64,000 nt of DNA from Clostridium frigidicarnis (lineage in GTDB: Bacteria; Bacillota; Clostridia; Clostridiales; Clostridiaceae), in the NCBI RefSeq assembly GCF_900111985.1, contig NZ_FOKI01000018.1, positions 1 through 64,000 of the forward strand, read 5' to 3'. Shown in pieces: positions 1 to 6,779 of the stretch (position 1 is its first letter; each line of letters opens with the position of its first letter). The position numbers were made by a program, and so were the translations under genes. Below the pieces are notes generated by a model. That model ran no database searches and was not told the DNA's origin. It worked only from the letters and a program-made list of their open reading frames with translations.

Positions 1-27
1 TTTTATTATTTATAAGATATATATTAT

Positions 28-60
28 AAAAAATTCAACTTATATAAGTTGAATTTTTTT
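28..60. terminator. Bidirectional terminator hairpin of an off-window gene
   Basis: Inverted repeat AAATTCAACTTAT / ATAAGTTGAATTT with an A-run before and a T-run after. It probably ends a gene lying left of the window. Confidence 0.7.
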
Positions 61-412
61 ACTTTAGTAGGATATTATAAAATTTCGAATCTGTGGATAA
101 CTTTAATAACTATTAAAATATATAGATTTTTTAATTGAAAACTTTAATAAGTGAAAAATTACAAGTGGCAAGTTGCAAGAGTTTAAGAAATTGACGATTG
201 AAGATTGACAATTCAAGGATACATCTTCTAAGGAAGATTTTAAAATTTAAAAAATATAATTTAGAGAAAATCTGTGATTTTCAACCTGAACTTTCAACTT
301 TCCACTCTCAACCTTCAACTTTATATTTATGAAGTCCGTGACTTTCAACAATAATCGTCAATCGTCAATTCTCAATTGTTAATTAAAAAAGGGCGTAGCC
401 TTTTTTCTTGTT
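61..412. repeat. Family A intergenic phrase element, copy 1
   Basis: Non-coding stretch made of short phrases and their complements: AAGTGGCAAGTTGC, GAAAATCTGTGATTTTCAAC, CTTTCAACTTTCCACTC, CTCAACCTTCAACTTT and a CTTCTAAGGAAGATTTT mini-hairpin. It closes with a small hairpin, AAAAAAGG-N6-CCTTTTTT, at 386-409 that could terminate transcription. The same phrases recur at about 15.8, 17.5, 22.1, 36.4 and 54.0 kb. A TGTGGATAA word (DnaA-box-like) lies at about 92. Confidence 0.6.
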
Positions 413-428
413 TATGCAGAGTAATATT

Positions 429-468
429 ATTTAATTAAATTCTGTTCTATAACAGAATTTAATTAAAT
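429..468. promoter_or_regulatory. Perfect 18-bp palindrome before the ABC exporter
   Basis: ATTTAATTAAATTCTGTT, a 4-base CTAT spacer, then its exact complement. It lies 80 bp before the ABC transporter start and has no T-run after it. An operator or an RNA hairpin in the leader is therefore more likely than a terminator. The binding factor is unknown. Confidence 0.5.
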
Positions 469-546
469 GTGGTGAATCTAGTTTAATATATTTTATAAAA
501 GCTTTAATATATAATATATGGATTAATTTTAAGGAGGGACAGCTAA

Positions 547-2271
547 ATGATAAAGACTTTTAGTAAATACTATAAGCCATATAAAAAATTATTTATATTG
601 GATTTAATATGTGCATTTCTTGTTTCGGTATGTAATCTTATATACCCAATGCTTACAAGAAATATAATCAATGACATAATACCTAATCAAAAGTTTAGGA
701 TGCTGGCTACATTTGCTATATTTCTTCTAGTATTAAATATAGCTAAGGCAGGAATGAATTATTTTTTACAATATTGGGGACATGTAGTTGGAGTTAGAAT
801 GCAGGCAGACATGAGAAGGGATTTATTTAATCATTTGCAGCTATTACCTAATAACTATTTTGATAACAATAAAACTGGGGTAATAATGTCTAGAATGATG
901 AATGACCTTATGGAGGTATCTGAACTTGCCCATCATGGTCCAGAAGATTTATTTATATCTATAGTAATGATAGTAGGTTCATTTAGTATATTATGTACTA
1001 TAAATGTTAAGTTAACTTTAATAGTTTTCTCAATAATACCTTTTTTAGTTTGGTATTTAATAAACCAGAGATTGAAACTTAAACATGCTTTCATGGAAAC
1101 AAGGGTAAAAACTGGTGAAATAAATGCAAATATAGAAAATAGTATTGCTGGAATAAGAGTAACTAAAGCTTTTACAAATAATAATCATGAAGCTAAAAAG
1201 TTTGATAATAATAATATTAAATTTAAAAAAGCTAGAGAATTTGCCTATAAAGTTATGGGACAATATTATTCAGGAATGAACTTTTTAATGGATATATTAG
1301 ATTTAGTTGTTTTAATAGCAGCAGGATATTTTACATTTAAACAATATATAAATATGGGAGATTTTGCAGCATATTTATTATATATAAGAATGTTTACAGA
1401 GCCAGTTAAAAAGCTAATAAATTTTACTGAACAATATCAATCAGGTATGACAGGATTCCAAAGATTTATGGAAATAATGGACGAAAAACCTGAGAAGGAA
1501 AAGGAAGATTCATTAGAACTTGAAGATGTTAAAGGAGAGATAGAATTAAAAGATTTAACATTTAATTACGAAGATAATGAAAATGTATTAAATGGATTAT
1601 CACTAACTATAAATAAAGGAAAAATGCTTGCTTTAGTAGGGCCATCAGGTGGAGGAAAAACAACTTTATGCAGTTTGATTCCTAGGTTTTATGAAGCTAC
1701 AAGTGGTGATATTTTAATTGATGGAAAAAGTATTTATGATGTTACATTAAAATCTTTAAGAAAAAACATAGGAATAGTACAACAAGAAGTATTTTTGTTT
1801 ACTGGATCCATAAAAGAAAATATTTTATATGGAAATATACAAGCTACAGAGGATGAAATAATAGAAGCAGCTCAAAGGGCAAGTATTCACGATTTTATAA
1901 TGTCATTACCAGAAAAATATGATACTTATATAGGTGAAAGAGGGGTTAAATTATCAGGTGGACAAAAACAAAGGCTTTCCATAGCTAGGGTGTTTTTGAA
2001 GAATCCTCCAATACTTATATTAGATGAAGCAACATCAGCGCTTGATAATGCTACTGAATACTTAATTCAAAAATCCCTAGAAGAATTGAGTAAAGGAAGA
2101 ACTACGATTGTTGTGGCACATAGATTATCAACAATAAAAAATGCTGATGAAATAATAGTATTATCAAGTAACGGGGTAGAGGAAAGAGGAAGTCATAAAG
2201 AACTGTTAAATAAAGATGGAATATATAATGAGTTGTATCAATCACAATTTAAGGATAAGGAAGTATCTTAA
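547..2271 (+). CDS. ABC transporter, fused permease/ATPase (MsbA/LmrA-type exporter half)
   Basis: A 574-residue half-transporter. The N-terminal ~300 residues hold the six-helix exporter membrane domain, and the rest is a nucleotide-binding domain. Walker A GPSGGGKTT lies near residue 365, the signature LSGGQKQR near 469, and Walker B ILILDEATSALD near 489, followed by the H-loop VVAHRLS. All ATPase motifs are intact. Family members dimerise in the cytoplasmic membrane and export lipids, drugs or peptides; the substrate cannot be read here. Strong GGAGG ribosome site 6-7 bp before ATG. No partner half lies next to it, so it may be a homodimer. Confidence 0.93.
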   Translation: MIKTFSKYYKPYKKLFILDLICAFLVSVCNLIYPMLTRNIINDIIPNQKFRMLATFAIFLLVLNIAKAGMNYFLQYWGHVVGVRMQADMRRDLFNHLQLLPNNYFDNNKTGVIMSRMMNDLMEVSELAHHGPEDLFISIVMIVGSFSILCTINVKLTLIVFSIIPFLVWYLINQRLKLKHAFMETRVKTGEINANIENSIAGIRVTKAFTNNNHEAKKFDNNNIKFKKAREFAYKVMGQYYSGMNFLMDILDLVVLIAAGYFTFKQYINMGDFAAYLLYIRMFTEPVKKLINFTEQYQSGMTGFQRFMEIMDEKPEKEKEDSLELEDVKGEIELKDLTFNYEDNENVLNGLSLTINKGKMLALVGPSGGGKTTLCSLIPRFYEATSGDILIDGKSIYDVTLKSLRKNIGIVQQEVFLFTGSIKENILYGNIQATEDEIIEAAQRASIHDFIMSLPEKYDTYIGERGVKLSGGQKQRLSIARVFLKNPPILILDEATSALDNATEYLIQKSLEELSKGRTTIVVAHRLSTIKNADEIIVLSSNGVEERGSHKELLNKDGIYNELYQSQFKDKEVS

Positions 2272-2361
2272 TCAAATACTAAGAAGTAAAATAAACCTCT
2301 TTATACAATTAATTTGAATATATTATTATATGATTGGTAAAAATATATTCAAATAGTATAA

Positions 2362-2519
2362 GGCACATTCAAAAAAATAACAAGTCAGTATGATAGTCTA
2401 TTTCGTGTCATACTGCGTCAGTAATATTAGCCCATAGTTCTACTATGAACGAATATTACCTCCTCGTTTGACCCAAAATATACATAGCATCTTTGACTTG
2501 TTATTTTCCTTCATGTGCC
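2362..2519. mobile_element. Family B MITE, full length, copy B1
   Basis: 158 bp. Termini are GGCACATTC... and ...CATGTGCC with long imperfect inverted repeats (AATAACAAGTC / GACTTGTTATT) and a palindromic middle. TAA lies directly on both sides (2359-2361, 2520-2522), as expected of a 3-bp target duplication. The right-hand TAA merges into the ribosome site (TAAGGAGG) of the next gene. No coding capacity. Confidence 0.85.
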
Positions 2520-2534
2520 TAAGGAGGATTTTTT

Positions 2535-2936
2535 ATGAAGATATTTATTAAAAATTTCACGCTAATTATTACATCAGTGTTTTTAGTTATGTTTAGTAAT
2601 AATATTTATGCACTTGCAAATGATGGTGATGATGGATTTATATCAATATCTCCTGAAGAAATAATGAAATTATATAAAGAAGACGAACCTAAAGCTAATG
2701 AAATATTTAAGGATAAAACAGTTAAAATTAATGGAACTGTAGATGGCGTTAGCAAAAACCTTTATCAAATTAAGATAAATATAAAAACATTAAATAATGA
2801 ACTTATAGTTTGTGAGGTTAGCTCATCAGATAAAAAATTGTCTAACATTAATGCAGGTGATGATGTATCTATAGAAGGAGTTTGTAAAGGTAAGCTAGGT
2901 AACAATGTATATGTTACTCAATGTGTTATTAAGTGA
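2535..2936 (+). CDS. Small secreted OB-fold-like protein (tRNA_anti-like)
   Basis: 133 residues. A signal peptide of about 28 residues (hydrophobic run IITSVFLVMFSNNIYALA) precedes a mature domain. The mature part has an acidic helix, then a beta-rich segment: KTVKINGTVDGVSKN, LIVCEVSSSDK, INAGDDVSIEGVCKGKLG. That alternation matches small OB-fold tRNA_anti-like exported proteins common in clostridia. Function unknown. The ATG lies 8 bp after AAGGAGG, part of which is the target-site copy of MITE B1, so this gene's translation signals abut an insertion. A terminator follows. Confidence 0.6.
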   Translation: MKIFIKNFTLIITSVFLVMFSNNIYALANDGDDGFISISPEEIMKLYKEDEPKANEIFKDKTVKINGTVDGVSKNLYQIKINIKTLNNELIVCEVSSSDKKLSNINAGDDVSIEGVCKGKLGNNVYVTQCVIK

Positions 2937-2977
2937 CAAGTTTAGGAATGCGAAATTGAAAGTTAATATAGAACTTA

Positions 2978-3012
2978 AATAAAGTGTAGCTATTAAAGCT
3001 GCACTTTATTTG
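2978..3012. terminator. Terminator between convergent genes
   Basis: AATAAAGTGTAGCT / AGCTGCACTTTATT hairpin with T-rich flanks. It separates the plus-strand OB-fold gene from the minus-strand amidohydrolase and probably serves both. Confidence 0.75.
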
Positions 3013-3049
3013 ATAAGAAATTTAATGTATTAAATTAAAATAATTAAAC

Positions 3050-4309
3050 CTATGATACTATTGAATTTAGTATATTTTCATATTTAAAATCAAGTTCCTC
3101 CTCATCTATTAAAAGAAACTTTCTGTCACGTACAATCCATTTACCATTGCACATTACATGGACAACCATATCTTCATTGCCTTCCATTAGTATATTTTGG
3201 GCTAAATTTGAAAAGTTTTCATTATTAATGATTGGATATAATCTAGAATCATTTTTGTTTAAGAATATCAAGTCTGCTTTATAGCCATTATCTATAGTGC
3301 CTGTCTCATTTTCTACACCTAAAGATTTAGCACCATTTAAGGTAACCATTCTAAGTACAGATTCAGCTGAGAATTCATCCATTGATGAATTAACCTTAAG
3401 GTGTAAGTAAGCAGCTCTCATTACGTCCCAAATATCAGTGAATGCCCAGTCGGTACCAAGAGCTATATTAATATTATTTTTCAAACAAGCTTTCATATCT
3501 ACAACTCCAGAACCTGATTTTAATGTTGTAATAGGACAGCTAACAATACTAGTTTTAGATTCCTTTAATATTTCAATATCTTCATTATCAATGTGAACAC
3601 AGTGAAATAGAACGGTCTTATTGTCTAAAAGATTATTTTTATTAAATAATTTTATAGTAGAGCAATTATATTTATCTAAAATACTATTTTTGCATTCTAA
3701 TGATTCTAGGCAATGCGTAGATAATGGTGGGTTTAATGAAGACTTTAATTTAGTAGCATCATACAAGGAGTCATCATCAATCTTTGCTTCTTCAGGAAGA
3801 TGCGCAAAAAATTTAACTTGAGTATCGTTTTTAAAACGCAGGTTCTCATAATCGTCACCTGCATTTATACAGGATTTTATTCCAAGATTTCTAACTATAT
3901 CAGCTAGAATATGAGATGGCCTGTTTGATACCGGTGAATCTCCTATAAAAGTAACTCCTTTTTTTATTAACTCAACATAACTTTTTATACAGAGAACTTT
4001 GTAATCAGCTAATGGAAGTTTTTCGTTTAAAGCATCAAAAAATTTAGTGTGTATTTTACCGATATAATTATCTTTGCACCAATCATTTATTGTCATATCT
4101 TTGAATATACCTCTAAAACAATTTGAAGGTGTATGATAATGAGAATTAAAAAGACCTGGTAATATAATAAAATCATCGCAATTAATTGAATTTGTGTCAT
4201 CATACTTGAAATCGTTATCTGTAATTTTTAAGGTTTCATCATCTATAAAGATATTTCCTTTTGTAAATTTCATATCCTTAGTTAGATACGTAGCATTTTT
4301 TAAAAGCAC
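3050..4309 (-). CDS. Amidohydrolase, ATZ/TRZ-SsnA type metal-dependent deaminase/hydrolase
   Basis: 419 residues, the usual length for the cytosine-deaminase-like amidohydrolase superfamily. The metal site is visible: HYH at residues 57-59 after LPGLFNS, STHCLES, then LFHCVHID, and the catalytic Asp in GTDWAFTD. This family hydrolyses amino or halogen groups on purines, pyrimidines, guanidines and similar cyclic substrates. Which one here cannot be told. Monocistronic, with a GTG start (MLLKNAT) 6-7 bp after GGGGTGA on the minus strand. A 14-bp palindrome lies in the upstream region. Confidence 0.85.
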   Translation of the reverse strand: MLLKNATYLTKDMKFTKGNIFIDDETLKITDNDFKYDDTNSINCDDFIILPGLFNSHYHTPSNCFRGIFKDMTINDWCKDNYIGKIHTKFFDALNEKLPLADYKVLCIKSYVELIKKGVTFIGDSPVSNRPSHILADIVRNLGIKSCINAGDDYENLRFKNDTQVKFFAHLPEEAKIDDDSLYDATKLKSSLNPPLSTHCLESLECKNSILDKYNCSTIKLFNKNNLLDNKTVLFHCVHIDNEDIEILKESKTSIVSCPITTLKSGSGVVDMKACLKNNINIALGTDWAFTDIWDVMRAAYLHLKVNSSMDEFSAESVLRMVTLNGAKSLGVENETGTIDNGYKADLIFLNKNDSRLYPIINNENFSNLAQNILMEGNEDMVVHVMCNGKWIVRDRKFLLIDEEELDFKYENILNSIVS

Positions 4310-4367
4310 TATACTTCACCCCTACTCAAAACTGAAAATTAAGAAAATTCATGTTTATATATAATAT

Positions 4368-4381
4368 TACCATATGTGGTA
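4368..4381. promoter_or_regulatory. TACCA-N4-TGGTA palindrome upstream of the amidohydrolase
   Basis: A 14-bp inverted repeat about 60 bp before the amidohydrolase start, next to AT-rich -10-like sequence on the minus strand. It may be an operator. From 4382 to about 4555 I see nothing else beyond AT-rich DNA. Confidence 0.35.
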
Positions 4382-4561
4382 AAAAAATAAAAAAAAGGTT
4401 TCCTTATGATATAGTAATTTTAAAATAAATAGTTGGAAATTTGACAAAAAAATCAAAAGTTAATGTGAATTTAAAATAAATTTTAGTTAAAAATTTTTAG
4501 AAGCATAAAGTTATATACTGTTAAAAAAAATTAAAATAGGACTATATTTATATAAAAACAA

Positions 4562-4602
4562 AAAACACTATCATATATTTACCATATATAATAGTGTTTA
4601 CA
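4562..4602 (-). terminator. Terminator of the two-peptide operon
   Basis: AACACTATCATATAT / ATATATAATAGTGTT hairpin. On the minus strand it is followed by a T-rich run. It lies about 40 bp past the second small peptide gene. Confidence 0.7.
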
Positions 4603-4639
4603 TTATTAAGTAATTTATAGTGTCCATAAATTTCTCCAA

Positions 4640-4765
4640 TTATTTCATAAGATTTTTTTCTATTCTATTTATTAATTCAATGATTTCAACATTAGAATTA
4701 ATACTCTTTTCAATATAAGCATCTTTAGATTTGTTACTAAATAATTTAATTAATATTTTAAACAT
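4640..4765 (-). CDS. Small amphipathic peptide, 41 aa (second of a pair)
   Basis: 41-residue ORF starting MFKILIKLFSNKSKDAY, with a GGTGGTGA ribosome site 4-5 bp before ATG. The N-terminus is a short amphipathic, basic helix; the rest is charged (EKSINSNVEIIELINRIEKNLMK). It lies 20 bp after the 49-aa peptide gene and shares its N-terminal pattern (M-[LF]-K-x-x-[LI]-x-x-[IL]-F), so the two look like diverged duplicates. No Cys, no leader-cleavage motif and no processing gene nearby. Function unknown; a peptide signal, toxin-like peptide or regulator are all possible. Confidence 0.6.
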   Translation of the reverse strand: MFKILIKLFSNKSKDAYIEKSINSNVEIIELINRIEKNLMK

Positions 4766-4785
4766 AAGTCACCACCTACATATAA

Positions 4786-4935
4786 TTATCCTATTGAGCT
4801 TATTTGCATAAATTGAAGGGCTTCTATAGCTTCAATTTCATAATCCTTGTCCATATTAAATATTGATTTATCTGAAACTTTCTCCTCTTTTGTTAACTCC
4901 CCATTGAAAATCTTATTTAAAAACTTCTTTAACAT
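4786..4935 (-). CDS. Small amphipathic peptide, 49 aa (first of a pair)
   Basis: 49-residue ORF beginning MLKKFLNKIFNGELTKEEK and ending FMQISSIG. An AAGGAGGAAAAAGTT ribosome site precedes ATG and is as strong as any in the window, which argues that it is translated. The basic amphipathic start recalls AgrD-type or phenol-soluble-modulin-like peptides, but there is no Cys thiolactone residue and no agrB gene beside it. It forms a two-gene unit with the 41-aa peptide. The 310 bp upstream (4936-5248) contain no other gene; the divergent YcxB-like gene follows. Confidence 0.62.
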   Translation of the reverse strand: MLKKFLNKIFNGELTKEEKVSDKSIFNMDKDYEIEAIEALQFMQISSIG

Positions 4936-5248
4936 AACTTTTTCCTCCTTAAATTTGTTTTGTGTTTGATTAACTATCTTATGTATTCATTATATATTTA
5001 AGAAGGATGTAAAACCATTTAACTAAATTACAAATTTGAAGGTTTAACTTACACTTTTGTAATGTGTAATTTATTATATTTTTAGATGTCTAAAGGCAAT
5101 CCTATACATATTTATTGATTTTAACTATAATAATAATTAGTATATATAGAAAGAATATTAATTCAGAGGTGTTTTTTCCACAAGCTAAATATTAGATGAA
5201 ATTAATCTATAGGTGGTAACCATAAGATAAAAGCAAGGAGAGAAAAGA

Positions 5249-5761
5249 ATGGAATTAAATTATGAATTAACAAAAGAAGATTATGTTGACTTTAATATGT
5301 ATCATGTTAAAAATTCAAAGGGAATAAAAAAGACTATTTTTATGCAAAGGTATGTTATATCACTAATGTTTTTGATAATACCTATTGCAATATGGATTTT
5401 AAAAAAGGAAACATTTAATATCTTATATATTATTTGTCCACTATTTTGGGTAGTTTGGATTTTATTTTATGATAAAGCTTTTGACAGAAGCATAGTAAAA
5501 AAAATAAATAGAATGTTAGATAAGAGTATAAACAGTGGGCTTATAGGTATGCATAATATAAACATAGAAAATGGTGAGATAATAGAGAAAACATCAAGTG
5601 GGTACATAAAAAATAATATAAGAGATATAAATGAAATACAGGAAACAAAAGATCATATATTTATATATGTTTCAAACAATAACGCGTATGTTATTCCCAA
5701 AAGAACATTTAATTCAGAGAAAAAGTTAAATAGCTTTAAAATAGAATTAAATATTAAATAA
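5249..5761 (+). CDS. YcxB-like membrane protein
   Basis: 170 residues. A short cytoplasmic N-terminus precedes two adjacent membrane helices (about residues 34-50 and 56-72). A soluble C-terminal domain follows with the pattern GEIIEKTSSGYIKNNIRDINEI...IFIYVSNNNAYVIPKRTF, typical of YcxB-like C-terminal domains. Family function is not established. The AAGGAGAGAAAAG ribosome site fixes the ATG. It is 36 bp upstream of the YbaK-type gene and may be co-transcribed. Confidence 0.7.
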   Translation: MELNYELTKEDYVDFNMYHVKNSKGIKKTIFMQRYVISLMFLIIPIAIWILKKETFNILYIICPLFWVVWILFYDKAFDRSIVKKINRMLDKSINSGLIGMHNINIENGEIIEKTSSGYIKNNIRDINEIQETKDHIFIYVSNNNAYVIPKRTFNSEKKLNSFKIELNIK

Positions 5762-5796
5762 TATAAAAACCAGTTAAGAAAATAGGGGGAAGATCA

Positions 5797-6288
5797 ATGG
5801 GATCAAAGAAAATAAGCAAAACAAATGCTATGAGAATATTAGATAGTGAGAATATAATCTACAATATAATAACTTATGAAAACAATGATGGAAAGATAGA
5901 CGGAATTTCTGTTTCAAAGAAAATAGGAAGAGATGTTAATAGTGTTTATAAAACATTAGTAACACAAGGAATGAGCAAAGAAATATATGTTTTTGTAATA
6001 CCAGTAGCTGAAGAAATAGATTTTAAAAAGGCAGCAAAGGCTGTAGGTGAAAAGAAAATAGATATGATAAATGTTAAGGATATAAATAAGTATACAGGAT
6101 ATATAAGAGGAGGGTGTTCTCCTGTAGGAATGAAAAAGCTTTATAGTACATTTATAAACAATACAGCTAAAGAATTAGAAAAAATAATAGTAAGTGGTGG
6201 TAAGATAGGAATGCAGATAGAGCTTTTACCAAGTGATTTAATTAAAGTTATAAGTGCTAGATTTGAAGATGTGATTAAGGCACATTAA
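5797..6288 (+). CDS. ybaK: Cys-tRNA(Pro)/Cys-tRNA(Cys) deacylase, YbaK/EbsC type
   Basis: 163 residues covering the single YbaK/aminoacyl-tRNA deacylase domain. The conserved lysine region VYKTLVTQG lies near residues 49-57, followed by FVIPVAEEIDFKKAAKAVGEKKIDM and the glycine-rich YIRGGCSPVGMKK. The family hydrolyses Cys-tRNA(Pro) mischarged by prolyl-tRNA synthetase, in the cytoplasm. Ribosome site AGGGGGAAGATCA before ATG. Probably the second gene of a unit with the YcxB-like gene, ended by the hairpin at 6338-6375. Confidence 0.88.
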   Translation: MGSKKISKTNAMRILDSENIIYNIITYENNDGKIDGISVSKKIGRDVNSVYKTLVTQGMSKEIYVFVIPVAEEIDFKKAAKAVGEKKIDMINVKDINKYTGYIRGGCSPVGMKKLYSTFINNTAKELEKIIVSGGKIGMQIELLPSDLIKVISARFEDVIKAH

Positions 6289-6337
6289 AAAAATAACTTT
6301 TTAAATTAATATAAAAAATTTTAGCAAAATAGATAGA

Positions 6338-6375
6338 ATTTAAGCGTAGTTATGAGAGTAGCTACGCCTTTAAAC
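6338..6375 (+). terminator. Terminator after ybaK
   Basis: TTTAAGCGTAGTTA / TAGCTACGCCTTTAAA stem with a 6-base loop, about 50 bp after the ybaK stop. The T-run is weak. Confidence 0.55.
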
Positions 6376-6539
6376 ATGATGTAATATAATGTTAAATAGT
6401 AAGAATATTATGCGTTTTAATGGTTTATGAAAAATTTTAGATGATGATTTAAATATATCATTATTGTAAGGCGAATTTAAGGTACACTTAACAATAAAAA
6501 AAACGAAGGTACTGTATAATATAGTTATCAACGAAATAA

Positions 6540-6698
6540 GGCACACTCAAAAAAATAACAAGTCAGTATGCTAGTCTATTTTGTGGCATACTTCGTCAGC
6601 GATATTAGCCCATAGTCTATGCTATGAACTAATATCACTTCCTTGCCTGATACAAAATACACATGGCATCTTGGACTTGTTATTTTCTTTCATGTGCC
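6540..6698. mobile_element. Family B MITE, full length, copy B2
   Basis: 159 bp, GGCACACTC... to ...CATGTGCC, flanked by TAA on both sides (6537-6539 and 6699-6701). It sits about 80 bp before the P-type ATPase start, so it lies in that gene's leader or promoter region. Confidence 0.85.
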
Positions 6699-6779
6699 TA
6701 ATATGCTTAAAACTAGTAGTTTAGGTAATAATATAGTGTGATTAAATATTTTAGTTTGATTTTTGTGGGAGGAAAATAT

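Noticed and set aside
88-100. Single DnaA-box word TGTGGATAA at about 92 and again at about 15795
   Set aside because: Each is isolated inside a family A repeat, so not treated as a binding cluster.
6738-6779. Upstream start for the P-type ATPase
   Set aside because: No ribosome site, whereas GGGAGGAAAATAT directly precedes ATG 6780, and the extra residues match nothing in the family.
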